NCBI RefSeq assembly: GCF_003346815.1
Contig: NZ_CP031217.1
Location: 1,116,001-1,180,000, forward strand
Direction: 5' to 3'
From: Halarcobacter bivalviorum
Lineage (GTDB): Bacteria > Campylobacterota > Campylobacteria > Campylobacterales > Arcobacteraceae
DNA length: 64,000 bases
How positions within the stretch are numbered: position 1 is the first letter of the stretch; each line of letters begins with the position of its first letter. Shown here piece by piece: positions 46,609-55,431 of this stretch. A model generated the notes under the pieces. That model searched no databases. It had not been told where the DNA came from and saw only the letters and a program-made list of their open reading frames with translations. A program made the translations under genes and the position numbers.

Positions 46609-46776
46609 TACCTTTTTAAATTTTGAGTAAAACTCTTCTTTGCTTCTTACAAACTTGTACTCACAATCATCAGTTGTATATAAAACACCTTCTACCCAAA
46701 CATCATCGATTTGGATTTTAACCTTATCTTCTAAAACATAGTAGTTATTACCTTTGTAGGTATATTTATTGTTCAT
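46609..46776 (-). CDS. Small protein of 55 residues
   Basis: An open frame on the minus strand from ATG 46776 to TAG 46609, with AAGG eight bases before the ATG. The product begins NNKYTYKGNNYYVLEDKVKI and continues IDDVWVEGVLYTTDD to FVRSKEEFYSKLKR. It reads as a compact beta-rich fold with Trp, Tyr and Asp in patterned positions, and has none of the low complexity of an AT-rich shadow. It is convergent with the membrane gene and divergent from the 46.9-kb gene. Function unknown. Confidence 0.6.
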
Positions 46777-46934
46777 CAATTTAGCCTTGTAATTTTTCTA
46801 AGTGGAATTTTAGCATAAGAGCTTTTTTAATGTGTTTATATGAGATAAATAAAATAATTAACTTAGATATTAAGTGTGACGAGCTTGTGACAAAAAGAGA
46901 GTATAATATATTAAATAATTTTGAAGGACTGATA

Positions 46935-47627
46935 ATGATAGTGTCTAATACAGTAACTCAAGTAAATACTTATGCTCAACAAAGTACAACTACAAAAAAA
47001 GAACAAAGCTCAAATTTTGAAAAAGAGTTAGAGCATAAGGATAATATAGAAGCCCAAAAAGCTAAAACAGAAGAAATACAGTTTAAGAAGATAGATAGAA
47101 TGTCATATAATTTTATTAAAAATCTAGATATTAAAAAAATTGATGAGATATATAGTGATTTATCTGAAGATGAAGTTAATAAATTAGCAAATTTACATCA
47201 TATCTCAAACATGAGTGATAATGAAGTTTTAAATAAAACATTATTTGAAGAAGCTAAGAAAATGTCACCTAAAGAAGCTGGTAGCTTTTATTTTCAAAAA
47301 GCAAGTGAGCAGTATCATTATAAAACTACAGGAACAGGTCAAAGGTTTGTAGTAAATTCAAATATGTTTAGTCAAGGAACGGATGGAAAATTTGAATTAA
47401 ATGAAAATATGAAGAAACTTATACCTTCTGAATATAAACTTTCTCATAATGAAGCTTTTAATATGTTACTTAATATGATAAATAGTTCAGAAGAAGGTAT
47501 TGAAAATGCAAAAACTGATGAAGTTAGAAAGCAGTTTGAAGAAGTCAAGTATGAATATACAGATATTTTAAATAAATACAATCAACAAATAAGAATCAAT
47601 ATGAATACACCAAATATTCATGCTTAA
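46935..47627 (+). CDS. Hypothetical protein, 230 aa
   Basis: The ATG at 46935 has GAAGGA six bases upstream. An in-frame ATG at 46830 would run through a likely -10 box (TATAAT 46902-46907), so the shorter start is chosen. The product is soluble and acidic/basic mixed, starting with a Ser/Thr/Gln-rich stretch (NTVTQVNTYAQQSTTTKK). A helical core (RMSYNFIKNLDIKKIDEIY, EVNKLANLHHISNM) follows, then a helical C-terminus. The polar N-terminus resembles secretion-signal regions of flagellar export substrates, but that is only an impression. Family not recognised. Confidence 0.7.
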   Translation: MIVSNTVTQVNTYAQQSTTTKKEQSSNFEKELEHKDNIEAQKAKTEEIQFKKIDRMSYNFIKNLDIKKIDEIYSDLSEDEVNKLANLHHISNMSDNEVLNKTLFEEAKKMSPKEAGSFYFQKASEQYHYKTTGTGQRFVVNSNMFSQGTDGKFELNENMKKLIPSEYKLSHNEAFNMLLNMINSSEEGIENAKTDEVRKQFEEVKYEYTDILNKYNQQIRINMNTPNIHA

Positions 47628-47655
47628 AAGTAAAAGGTAAAACTACCTTTTACTT
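47628..47655. terminator. Bidirectional terminator before fumC
   Basis: AAGTAAAAGGTA (47628-47639) and TACCTTTTACTT (47644-47655) form a perfect 12-bp stem with a 4-base loop, between the convergent 230-aa gene and fumC. Confidence 0.75.
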
Positions 47656-47658
47656 CTA

Positions 47659-49059
47659 CTATTTTTTAGGATAAGTCATCTCTTCTGGTTTAACATATTT
47701 TTCAAACTCTTCTTCACTTAAAAGTTTTAACTTAATAGCTTCTTCTTTTAATGTTGTTCCATTTTTATGAGCTGTTTTAGCTATAAGTGCAGCATTTTCA
47801 TATCCAATATATGGATTAAGAGCTGTTACTAACATCAATGAATCATTTAGATATTTTTCTATGTTTTTCTTATTTGGCTCAATCCCTACAGCACACTTAT
47901 CATTAAAGGCAAGCATAGTATCACTTAGAAGTTTTATTGATTGTAAAATGTTATATGCAATCACAGGCTTAAATACATTTAGTTCAAAGTTTCCTTGTGA
48001 TGCACTAACTGAGACAGTTGTGTGATTTCCCATCACTTGAACAGCAACCATAGTCATAGCTTCACTTTGAGTAGGGTTTACTTTTCCTGGCATAATAGAA
48101 CTTCCTGGTTCATTTTCAGGAATATTAAGCTCACCAATTCCACATCTAGGACCAGAAGCTAACCATCTAATATCATTTGCTATTTTCATAAGATTTGAAG
48201 CAAGAGCATTTAAAGCTCCACTTAATACAACTTCTCCATCATGGGCAGTTAAGGCATGAAATTTGTTTGGATGAGATTTAAATTTATATTTTGTTTTTGT
48301 CTGTTTATTTAAAACTTTACAAACCATTTGTGAAAACTCTGGATGAGAGTTAAGTCCTGTTCCAACAGCTGTTCCACCAATTGCTAGTTCACAAATATAT
48401 TTCATACTATCATTAATTTGTTCTAAAGCTTTATTTAACATATCAACATAGGCACTTAATTCTTGTCCTAAAGTAAGTGGAGTTGCATCTTGTAAGTGAG
48501 TTCTTCCTATTTTTACTATATTGTTAAATTTTTTACTTTTTTTCTTAAAAGTTTTTCGTAAGATTTTAATAGCTGGGATTAGCTGTTTTTGTAGTTCAAG
48601 TACAAAAGAGATTCTCATTGCAGTAGGGTAGGTGTCATTTGAACTTTGCCCCTTGTTTACATCATCATTTGGATGAACAAGTTTCTCTTTTCTAAAATCA
48701 CTTCCTAAAATTTCAGTAGCTCTGTTTGCAATTACTTCATTCATATTCATATTTGATTGAGTTCCAGAACCTGTTTGCCAAACTACAAGAGGAAAGTTTC
48801 CTTCAAGTTTTTTTTCAATAACTTCATCGCAAGCTTCTTTTATAGCTTCACATTTCTTTTTATCAAGTCTTTCAAGCTTATAATTAACTATTGCACAAGC
48901 TTTTTTTAAAAAGCTAAAACCTTCAATTATTTCACTTGGCATCGTTTCATTTCCAATTGGAAAATTCTCAATACTTCTTTGAGTTTGTGCAGCCCAATAT
49001 TTATCATTTGGTACTTGCATCTCTCCCATTGTATCTTTTTCAATTCTATAATTTTTCAT
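47659..49059 (-). CDS. fumC: Class II fumarate hydratase
   Basis: Interconverts fumarate and malate without an iron-sulfur cluster, so it is oxygen-stable. The 466-residue protein shows [18 protein letters not shown], the substrate loop [24 protein letters not shown]-like [40 protein letters not shown], and the family signature [17 protein letters not shown]. Full length. It is downstream of, and on the same strand as, the class I enzyme, but separated by a strong terminator, so the two are probably independently expressed. Confidence 0.95.
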   Translation of the reverse strand: MKNYRIEKDTMGEMQVPNDKYWAAQTQRSIENFPIGNETMPSEIIEGFSFLKKACAIVNYKLERLDKKKCEAIKEACDEVIEKKLEGNFPLVVWQTGSGTQSNMNMNEVIANRATEILGSDFRKEKLVHPNDDVNKGQSSNDTYPTAMRISFVLELQKQLIPAIKILRKTFKKKSKKFNNIVKIGRTHLQDATPLTLGQELSAYVDMLNKALEQINDSMKYICELAIGGTAVGTGLNSHPEFSQMVCKVLNKQTKTKYKFKSHPNKFHALTAHDGEVVLSGALNALASNLMKIANDIRWLASGPRCGIGELNIPENEPGSSIMPGKVNPTQSEAMTMVAVQVMGNHTTVSVSASQGNFELNVFKPVIAYNILQSIKLLSDTMLAFNDKCAVGIEPNKKNIEKYLNDSLMLVTALNPYIGYENAALIAKTAHKNGTTLKEEAIKLKLLSEEEFEKYVKPEEMTYPKK

Positions 49060-49154
49060 CTACAATCCTTTTTCAAGATAAAGTAATTATATCATAGATT
49101 ATCATTTAATTTTAATAATTAGTATCAAAAAAGATATAAAAAAAAAGAGAAGAG

Positions 49155-49184
49155 TTACAAAGTGAAGTAAACTTCACTTTGTAA
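49155..49184 (-). terminator. Strong terminator of the class I fumarase gene
   Basis: TTACAAAGTGAAGT and ACTTCACTTTGTAA form up to 14 bp, and on the minus strand the hairpin is followed by CTCTTCTCTTTTTTTTT. Insulates the class I gene from fumC. Confidence 0.9.
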
Positions 49185-49190
49185 TTAAAA

Positions 49191-50684
49191 TTAGATAGCT
49201 CTCCATTTAGCTGGTCCAGTTGTGTGAATTGAGTTACCCTCAGTATCAACAGCAACAGTAACAGGCATATCTTTTACTTCAAATTCGTAAATAGCTTCCA
49301 TTCCCATCTCTTCAAATGCTAAGATTTTAGCACCTTTAATTGATTGAGAAATTAAATATGCTGCTCCACCAGTAGCAATAAGGTACATTGATTTATACTT
49401 TTTAATTAAATCAATAGTTGGTTGCTTTCTTTCAGCTTTACCAATCATACCCATGATACCGATTTCCATCATATCTTCAGTAAATTTATCCATTCTTGTA
49501 GAAGTTGTTGGTCCCGCAGGTCCTACTACTTCATCTCTTACTGGATCAACTGGTCCAACATAGTAGATAAATCTATCTTTTAAATCAACACCATTTGGAA
49601 GTGGTTTACCAGCATTTTTGTACTCAACGATTTTTTTGTGAGCAGCATCTCTTGCTGTTAAGATTTTTCCAGATAATAATAGAGTATCTCCAGATTTAAA
49701 CTCTTGAAGTTTCTCTTTTGTTAAATCTTCAATATTTACTTTTTTGATTGTATCCATTGGTAATTCAATATCTGGCCATAGGTCTAAATCAGGTTTATTG
49801 AATGTAGCAGCACCATTTCCATCTAATTCAAAATGGATATGTCTAGTTGCAGCACAGTTAGGAATCATCGCAACTGGTAAAGAAGCAGCGTGACATGGGT
49901 AATCTAAGATTTTAACATCAAGTACAGTTGTTAAACCACCTAAACCTTGTGCTCCAATACCAATTTTATTAATATCTTCATAAAGTTTTAATCTTAACTC
50001 TTCTAAAGCATTTTGAGGCCCTCTTTCTTTTAACTCATGGATATCAACATGCCCCATTAAAGCTTCTTTTGCAAGTAGCATTGATTTTTCTGGATTTCCA
50101 CCAATACCAATACCTAAGATACCTGGAGGACACCATCCAGCTCCCATATTTCTTACATTTTCCATAACCCAGTCATAAATAGAGTCAGATGGATTTAATA
50201 CAGCAAATTTAGATTTGTTTTCACTTCCTCCACCTTTTGCTGCAACTGTAATATCAAGTTTATCAGAGTTTGCATCTACAGAGTAGTGAATTACTGCTGG
50301 AGTATTATTTTTAGTATTTTTTCTCTCTCCTGCAGGATCAGATACAACAGAGAATCTTAATGTGTTATCTGGGTCAGTATAACCTTTAGCAACACCATCA
50401 TTTAAAATATCTTCTAAATCTCTAGAGATGTCTAGGTCAGCTTTTAAACCAACTTTGATGAAAATATTTACAGAACCAGTATCTTGACATAATGGTCTAT
50501 GTCCCATTGCACACATTTTAGAGTTAATTAAAATTTGTCCAATTGCATTTTTAGCTGATTCAGACTGCTCTTTCTCATAAGCTTCTACCATTCCTTTTAC
50601 GAAATCTTCTGGATGGTAAAAAGAGATGTATTGACAGGCATCAGCAATACTATCGATAATATCTTTTTCAGTAATTTTTCCCAT
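49191..50684 (-). CDS. Class I (4Fe-4S) fumarate hydratase
   Basis: A single-chain class I hydro-lyase of 497 residues. Alpha-part markers are RPLCQDTGSVNIF (cluster Cys66), GGGSENKSKF, GWCPPGILGIGIGGN, PVAMIPNCAATRHIHF (second cluster Cys). Beta-part markers are LLSGKILTARDAAHKK, GPTTSTRMDKF, MGMIGKAER and ATGGAAYLISQ. It hydrates fumarate to malate; many class I members also act on mesaconate (giving citramalate) or tartrate. The cluster is oxygen-labile, complementing FumC. It is monocistronic with its own terminator. Mesaconase activity would link it to the CoA-ester cassette at 55-62 kb, which is inference. Confidence 0.93.
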   Translation of the reverse strand: MGKITEKDIIDSIADACQYISFYHPEDFVKGMVEAYEKEQSESAKNAIGQILINSKMCAMGHRPLCQDTGSVNIFIKVGLKADLDISRDLEDILNDGVAKGYTDPDNTLRFSVVSDPAGERKNTKNNTPAVIHYSVDANSDKLDITVAAKGGGSENKSKFAVLNPSDSIYDWVMENVRNMGAGWCPPGILGIGIGGNPEKSMLLAKEALMGHVDIHELKERGPQNALEELRLKLYEDINKIGIGAQGLGGLTTVLDVKILDYPCHAASLPVAMIPNCAATRHIHFELDGNGAATFNKPDLDLWPDIELPMDTIKKVNIEDLTKEKLQEFKSGDTLLLSGKILTARDAAHKKIVEYKNAGKPLPNGVDLKDRFIYYVGPVDPVRDEVVGPAGPTTSTRMDKFTEDMMEIGIMGMIGKAERKQPTIDLIKKYKSMYLIATGGAAYLISQSIKGAKILAFEEMGMEAIYEFEVKDMPVTVAVDTEGNSIHTTGPAKWRAI

Positions 50685-50804
50685 TTTCTCAAAACCTTTT
50701 CATTAAAATTTAAAATTGATTATATCTAATAAGAGTTTATTAAAAAGAATAATTAAATGGGAAAAAAGTTTTTAAGAGTCTTAGAAGTTACTCATATTCA
50801 CAAA

Positions 50805-52718
50805 TCATTTGTTTATATTTAATTTTATAATAGTTTTAACACCTTTGTACTCTTCCTCATCATAATTATATGAAGCATTATACATTTCTATTGTTCCATG
50901 CATATGTTTTACTATAATCTCCTGACTCATATAAAGTCCAATACCAGTTCCTTGTGATTGATTTTTAGTAGTAAAATAAGGTTCAAAAACATGTTCTAAA
51001 ATTTCTTCTTCAATTCCACCTGCATTATCTGTTATTTCTATAAATAGTTGTTCTTCTTTTTCAAAAGTTTTAATAAAGATTAGTTTTCTAGTATTGTTAG
51101 GCATTTTTATTAATTCATCTCTTGAATTATTTAAGACATTTATTAATACTTGAACTAATTCAGTTTGAATACCATAAATCTCTGTGTTTCCAATCTCTTT
51201 GAAAACTTCAATATTATGGTTTTTAAACTGTACTTTTATTAAGTTAAAAGTATTTTCAAAGGCTTCATCAATACTGAACTCTTTTTTTGTTTTATTACTT
51301 GTAAAAAAGTTTCTAAAATCATCAATAGTTTTAGATAAATATTGTGTTGATTGATTTATATATTCTAAATTATCATTAAACTCTTTATCACTTAAATCTC
51401 CAATCTCTCTTTTTAATTTCATTCCTGTTGCAGCTGTAGAGATTAAAGAAAGAGGTTGTCTCCATTGGTGAGCAATATTACCTATCATTGTTCCAATAGC
51501 AGCCATCTTTGATTGTTGAGCTAAAATATTTTGTTGATGAGTGATCTCTTCTAAATGCTCTTTTATCTGTTCTTGATACTGCTTAAATCTTGTTTCTAAA
51601 TATTTTGAAATCTTAATTGAAAGAACAAGTAAGATAGTTGTAAAAGATAAAGATAAAATTAAAAGTCTATATAAATCATCTTCAAATCTTTTATCAAGTA
51701 CTTTTCTTTGAGCTTCAACTTTTTTATTTAAGTCATCTTCATAGAAACCTACACCTAAGGCCCATTGCCAATTTTGTAAACCTTTTATATAGCTAGTTTT
51801 TTTTGCGAATTGATTTGTCTCCGGTCTAATATGTTCATAACTTAAAAAACCATTACCTTCTTTTTTAGCTATGCTAATTATGTCTTCAATAATTTTATAG
51901 GTTTTTTTATCATATATTTCTAAAGCATTTTCACCTATTAAAGCTTTATTCTTATGAGCTAAGTAAGTTGAATCATAATCTATAATAAATATATAATCAT
52001 TATTTTGAAATTGTTGATTTTGAATATGTCTTAATACATCTTCTTTCATATCATTTTCAAAATCTTCTATATATTCTCCTGTTCCTATATACCAATTATA
52101 AGGCTCAAACTTTTTATTAAAACCAATTTTTTCATACTGGTTCTTCATATCTTTGGGTTTATGGTACCACCATCTTAAGAAACTTTCATCTTCTTTTTCT
52201 AAACTTTTTATAATATTTCTTGTTAAATATTTATTTTGACCATCTTGAAAATTATAGAAGCTTGTCCCTTCTAATTGTTTTGCTACAGGTAATAAGATAC
52301 ATTCATAATCGAAAGAATAGATAAAAAAGTATCCTCTTCCATTGTTAAATCTAATAGTTCTTAAAGCATCTTTTATCATTTTTGAAACAACTTCTTTTCC
52401 TAGATGTTTGTTTTCATTATAAATATTCATTGCAATACTATGTGCTTCATTAACTCTTTTTTTAAGATTATTTTTTAGTTTTACTTCTGTTGTTTTTTGT
52501 TCTTCTAAGATAAAGTTATAGATTGAATCAACTTGATTCTTTATGTCATTTTTATTTTTTTGAATAAACTCTTTTTCAATTAATGCTTTCTCTTCTGCAA
52601 AAGCACTATTGTAATTTATATATAAAGTAAGAGAGATAATAATAGATAAGGATAAAATAAAAAGAATAGGTCCATATTTAATTATATTTAAAATAGTTAG
52701 TTCATTTTTATTATTCAT
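50805..52718 (-). CDS. Orphan histidine kinase with tandem Cache domains
   Basis: A 637-residue membrane kinase. TM1 is about 12-32 and TM2 about 345-365. The periplasmic region contains two Cache-like units: FNNGRGYFFIYSFDYECILL with NWYIGTGEYIEDFE (about 125-220), and FQNNDYIFIIDYDSTYLAHK with WQWALGVGFYEDD (about 230-340). The DHp helix carries GNIAHQWRQPLSLIS (His near 420). ATPase blocks are VQVLINVLNNSRDEL, ITDNAGGIEEEIL and GTGIGLYMSQEI. This is the kinase form common in Campylobacterota, often paired with a distant regulator; none is adjacent. Double Cache sensors usually bind small organic acids or amino acids. Confidence 0.9.
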   Translation of the reverse strand: MNNKNELTILNIIKYGPILFILSLSIIISLTLYINYNSAFAEEKALIEKEFIQKNKNDIKNQVDSIYNFILEEQKTTEVKLKNNLKKRVNEAHSIAMNIYNENKHLGKEVVSKMIKDALRTIRFNNGRGYFFIYSFDYECILLPVAKQLEGTSFYNFQDGQNKYLTRNIIKSLEKEDESFLRWWYHKPKDMKNQYEKIGFNKKFEPYNWYIGTGEYIEDFENDMKEDVLRHIQNQQFQNNDYIFIIDYDSTYLAHKNKALIGENALEIYDKKTYKIIEDIISIAKKEGNGFLSYEHIRPETNQFAKKTSYIKGLQNWQWALGVGFYEDDLNKKVEAQRKVLDKRFEDDLYRLLILSLSFTTILLVLSIKISKYLETRFKQYQEQIKEHLEEITHQQNILAQQSKMAAIGTMIGNIAHQWRQPLSLISTAATGMKLKREIGDLSDKEFNDNLEYINQSTQYLSKTIDDFRNFFTSNKTKKEFSIDEAFENTFNLIKVQFKNHNIEVFKEIGNTEIYGIQTELVQVLINVLNNSRDELIKMPNNTRKLIFIKTFEKEEQLFIEITDNAGGIEEEILEHVFEPYFTTKNQSQGTGIGLYMSQEIIVKHMHGTIEMYNASYNYDEEEYKGVKTIIKLNINK

Positions 52719-52819
52719 TTTCTACCTTTTAGAAATGAAATTATATCTTAATAATTTGAAATTAAAGAGTAATTAAAATGTAGCAAATAATAAATAATAT
52801 TAAAAATAATTGTTAAAAG

Positions 52820-52849
52820 GAGTAAGAATTATTTTCAAAATTCTTACTC
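52820..52849. terminator. Bidirectional hairpin downstream of pepD
   Basis: GAGTAAGAATT (52820-52830) and AATTCTTACTC (52839-52849), 11 bp, with TTTTTAT on the plus strand and CCTTTTAAC on the minus strand. Confidence 0.6.
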
Positions 52850-52857
52850 TTTTTATA

Positions 52858-54147
52858 TTAAAATTTGTCTGCTATTTCTTTAACAATTTTTCCAATTTTT
52901 TTAATTGAATTTATCTCAACTGATTCTTTATTTGAATGAGGATTAAAAATATTTGGACCTATAGAAGCTATTTTCATATGAGGAAATTTATCTTTAAAAA
53001 TAGCACATTCTAAGCCAGCATGAATTGCTTCTAAAGAAGCATTTAAATCATAAGTTTTATATATATTTAGAACCTCATTTGTAAACTCATTTACATCAGG
53101 TTTCCAAGCTGGATATTTTCCAGCAGTTTTAACTTCAAAACCAAAATGCTCTAATAAAGAGGCAGTCTCTTTTTTTATAGTTTCTAAGTTTTTATTATCC
53201 ATTGACCTTGCACTAAGTTCTACTTCTATTGAATCAATATTTGTTTTGATTTTAGCTAGATTTATAGAGTCTAAAACTACATTTAAATTATTATCATAAG
53301 CTCTTACTCCATTTGCAAATGTATAAATAAAAGTAGTAATATCACTACTCCAAATATTTAAATGTTCACTTTTAGTATCACATTTATTTATACAAATAAA
53401 TTCTTCATCAAAATTAGTTGGATAATCCTTAAAGGCTACTATCGCTTTAACATTAACTGGGATTGAATTTATTCTCTCTCCTGCATTTATGTCTAATAAT
53501 AACCCTCCATTTTCTTTTACAAGTTTTCCAAATAGTTTAATTGCATTTGGTCTATTTTCATGGATATTTACCCCACTATGACCTCCTGGAAGTTTTGAAA
53601 TTTCTATTTCATATAGTTCATAATTATCACTATTTTTTATAATTTTTTTGCCATAATGTTTACCAAAGATATCAACTCCACCTGCACATCCAATACAGAT
53701 TTCTCCTTCCTCTTCACTATCAATATTTAGCATATATTTTGCATTTAAATTATGCTCTAAATTGTTTGCTCCAATTAGTCCAATCTCTTCATCACTTGTA
53801 AATAAAAACTCACAATCATACCCTTGTGACATTAGACTTAACATATAAGAACAACCAATTCCATTGTCTGCTCCAAGGGTAGAATTTTCTGCTTTAAAAA
53901 AACCATTTTCTTCAACTATTTTTGGAATATTATTATCAATTAAACAAACAATATCATAATGATTTTGAAAACATAAAGTTGCTTTTGAATCTCTTTTTTT
54001 ACATAAAATATTGTTGTAATTATCTATTAAACATTCGTACTCATATTTAGAAGAAAACCCTTTAATATAAGAGATAAAATCTTCATAATTTCCACTACAT
54101 CTATTTAAGGCAGTTATCTCTTTAAAAATCTCTATAACATTCTGCAT
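52858..54147 (-). CDS. pepD: M20-family aminoacyl-histidine dipeptidase (PepD-like)
   Basis: A 429-residue zinc dipeptidase. The start VIEIFKEITALNRCSGNYED matches PepD (usually PRxSxNE; here NRCSGNY). The metal-site blocks are CFQNHYDIVCLIDN (His ligand), STLGADNGIGCSYM (bridging Asp), FTSDEEIGLIGANNL (catalytic Glu pair), and the lid domain KLPGGHSGVNIH. A C-terminal HAGLECAIFKDKFP and GPNIFNPHSNKESV complete it. It cleaves Xaa-His and other dipeptides in the cytoplasm. Slightly shorter than E. coli PepD (485 aa). Single gene. Confidence 0.9.
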   Translation of the reverse strand: MQNVIEIFKEITALNRCSGNYEDFISYIKGFSSKYEYECLIDNYNNILCKKRDSKATLCFQNHYDIVCLIDNNIPKIVEENGFFKAENSTLGADNGIGCSYMLSLMSQGYDCEFLFTSDEEIGLIGANNLEHNLNAKYMLNIDSEEEGEICIGCAGGVDIFGKHYGKKIIKNSDNYELYEIEISKLPGGHSGVNIHENRPNAIKLFGKLVKENGGLLLDINAGERINSIPVNVKAIVAFKDYPTNFDEEFICINKCDTKSEHLNIWSSDITTFIYTFANGVRAYDNNLNVVLDSINLAKIKTNIDSIEVELSARSMDNKNLETIKKETASLLEHFGFEVKTAGKYPAWKPDVNEFTNEVLNIYKTYDLNASLEAIHAGLECAIFKDKFPHMKIASIGPNIFNPHSNKESVEINSIKKIGKIVKEIADKF

Positions 54148-54276
54148 TAAAATTTACCTTTTTTATTTGGATTATAGCAAATTGTATTAAATTTTACATA
54201 AGAAAAAAAGCATGATTTTAAGCTATTTATAAAGAGATTTCAATATTATAAAAATTATTAAAAATAGGGGAAATAA

Positions 54277-54840
54277 ATGATAATTGATTATGAAGAAGTA
54301 AATGATTTAAATAGATATAAAATCATGTCTGATACTGTTGTTCCTAGACCTATTGCTTGGATAGTAACAGAAGATGAAGGAGTAATAAATGCAGCACCAT
54401 TCTCATACTTTATTCCAATCTCTAGTAATCCTGCAACACTTATAGTTGCAATTGGAGAAAAAGAAGAGGGTGTTCCTAAAGATACTCTTGCAAATATTTT
54501 AAAACATAAAAAAGCTACTATTTGCTTTGTAAACAAAGATAATGTAGATAAAGTTAAACTTTGTGCTAATACTTTAGATAAAGAGCAAAGTGAAGTAAAT
54601 GAGTATGAAATTGAAGTAGAGAAGCCTTTAGAGGATTTTCCTCCAATGATTAGCTCAACTCAAACAGCACTTTTTTGTGATTTATATGATGTAGTAAAAC
54701 TACCAGGAAAAACAACACCATTAATTCTTGAAATAAAAAAACAATATATAGAAGATGATAGAATAAATGAGAAATTACATATAAAAGTAGAAAATGTAGG
54801 AAGAAGTGGAATCTTCTTTAAAGCAATGGTTGATTTATAA
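54277..54840 (+). CDS. Flavin reductase family protein (FMN-binding split barrel)
   Basis: A 187-residue protein with the split-barrel signature YKIMSDTVVPRPIAWIVTED and INAAPFSYFIPISSNPATLI, where the flavin phosphate is held by the RPIAW and NAAPFS segments. KDTLANILKHKKATICFVN and VNVxGRSG-like VENVGRSGIFFKA close the fold. Such proteins reduce flavin with NAD(P)H or simply carry FMN; no oxygenase partner is adjacent. A GGGG ribosome site precedes the ATG, and a strong terminator follows. Confidence 0.9.
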   Translation: MIIDYEEVNDLNRYKIMSDTVVPRPIAWIVTEDEGVINAAPFSYFIPISSNPATLIVAIGEKEEGVPKDTLANILKHKKATICFVNKDNVDKVKLCANTLDKEQSEVNEYEIEVEKPLEDFPPMISSTQTALFCDLYDVVKLPGKTTPLILEIKKQYIEDDRINEKLHIKVENVGRSGIFFKAMVDL

Positions 54841-54863
54841 TCTTTTTATTATTAAAAAATGAG

Positions 54864-54893
54864 AAAAAGCTTCACTTTTTTGTGAAGCTTTTT
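54864..54893 (+). terminator. Strong rho-independent terminator
   Basis: AAAAAGCTTCAC (54864-54875) and GTGAAGCTTTTT (54882-54893) form a perfect 12-bp stem with a TTTTTT loop and a long U tail. Confidence 0.9.
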
Positions 54894-54897
54894 TTTT

Positions 54898-54943
54898 CTT
54901 AAATTTATCTCAAAATGTTATAACAATTTGAGATAAATTTAAG
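54898..54943. repeat. 46-bp near-perfect palindrome at a promoter
   Basis: Arms 54898-54914 and 54927-54943 are perfect 17-bp reverse complements (CTTAAATTTATCTCAAA / TTTGAGATAAATTTAAG). The 12-base centre ATGTTATAACAA is itself palindromic apart from the one A/A pair, so 22 of 23 pairs match. It begins right after a terminator and ends 10 bases before a TATACT -10 box (54954-54959), covering the -35 region of the small DNA-binding gene. Confidence 0.85.
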
Positions 54944-54953
54944 TTTATTCTTG

Positions 54954-54959
54954 TATACT
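54954..54959 (+). promoter_or_regulatory. -10 box of the small HTH gene
   Basis: TATACT in CTTGTATACTTCCG, 33 bases before ATG 54993, directly downstream of the palindrome. Confidence 0.5.
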
Positions 54960-54992
54960 TCCGTCCCCAAAAACAGCAGAGATAGGAGAATA

Positions 54993-55301
54993 ATGAGAAT
55001 TACAATAACAAATAATGAATTTAATGCACTACAAAAAATATTAGTTCAAAATGATATGTCTTTATATAATAGAATAAATGAAGAGTTTCAAAAATCAGTT
55101 TTATCAAGAACAAGTAAAAAGATTAAAGCAACAGTAAAAGCAAATAATGCAAAAAGAAAAAAGAGTAAAAATGCAGTAGTAAATGCTGTAAATATTTTAA
55201 GATTAGAAAATAGAGATATAACTGTTTATAGTGTTGCAAAAACTGCTGAAATTAGTTATAACACTGCTAAAAAATACAAAGACTTTATACTAGCTCAATA
55301 A
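54993..55301 (+). CDS. Small basic HTH-type protein, 102 aa
   Basis: ATG 54993 has GATAGGAGA upstream; the in-frame ATG at 54951 overlaps the -10 box and is less likely. The protein is strongly basic in the middle (SRTSKKIKATVKANNAKRKK). The C-terminus DITVYSVAKTAEISYNTAKK has the spacing of a helix-turn-helix (xVAxxAxISxxTxxKY). The family is unrecognised. The 46-bp palindrome in its promoter could be its own operator. It is convergent with the DUF5718 gene. Confidence 0.75.
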   Translation: MRITITNNEFNALQKILVQNDMSLYNRINEEFQKSVLSRTSKKIKATVKANNAKRKKSKNAVVNAVNILRLENRDITVYSVAKTAEISYNTAKKYKDFILAQ

Positions 55302-55391
55302 TATTTCAAAATGGTTTAACAATAAAAAATAGCTTTAGATTACTATATTTAGGGAAGTTTGTTGTTGTTTAACTTGGATATAACAAAATGA

Positions 55392-55420
55392 ATTAGCTTC
55401 CAACAAAGTTGGAAACTAAT
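55392..55420. terminator. Hairpin between the HTH gene and DUF5718
   Basis: ATTAG-C-TTCCAAC pairs with GTTGGAA-A-CTAAT around AAA, with one C/A mismatch. Serves the convergent pair; the minus-strand tail is TTCATTTTG. Confidence 0.55.
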
Positions 55421-55431
55421 ATAAAAAAGAA

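Noticed and set aside
46830-46934. Longer start for the 230-aa hypothetical protein
   Set aside because: It would translate through a TATAAT -10 box and lacks a ribosome site; ATG 46935 has GAAGGA at good spacing.
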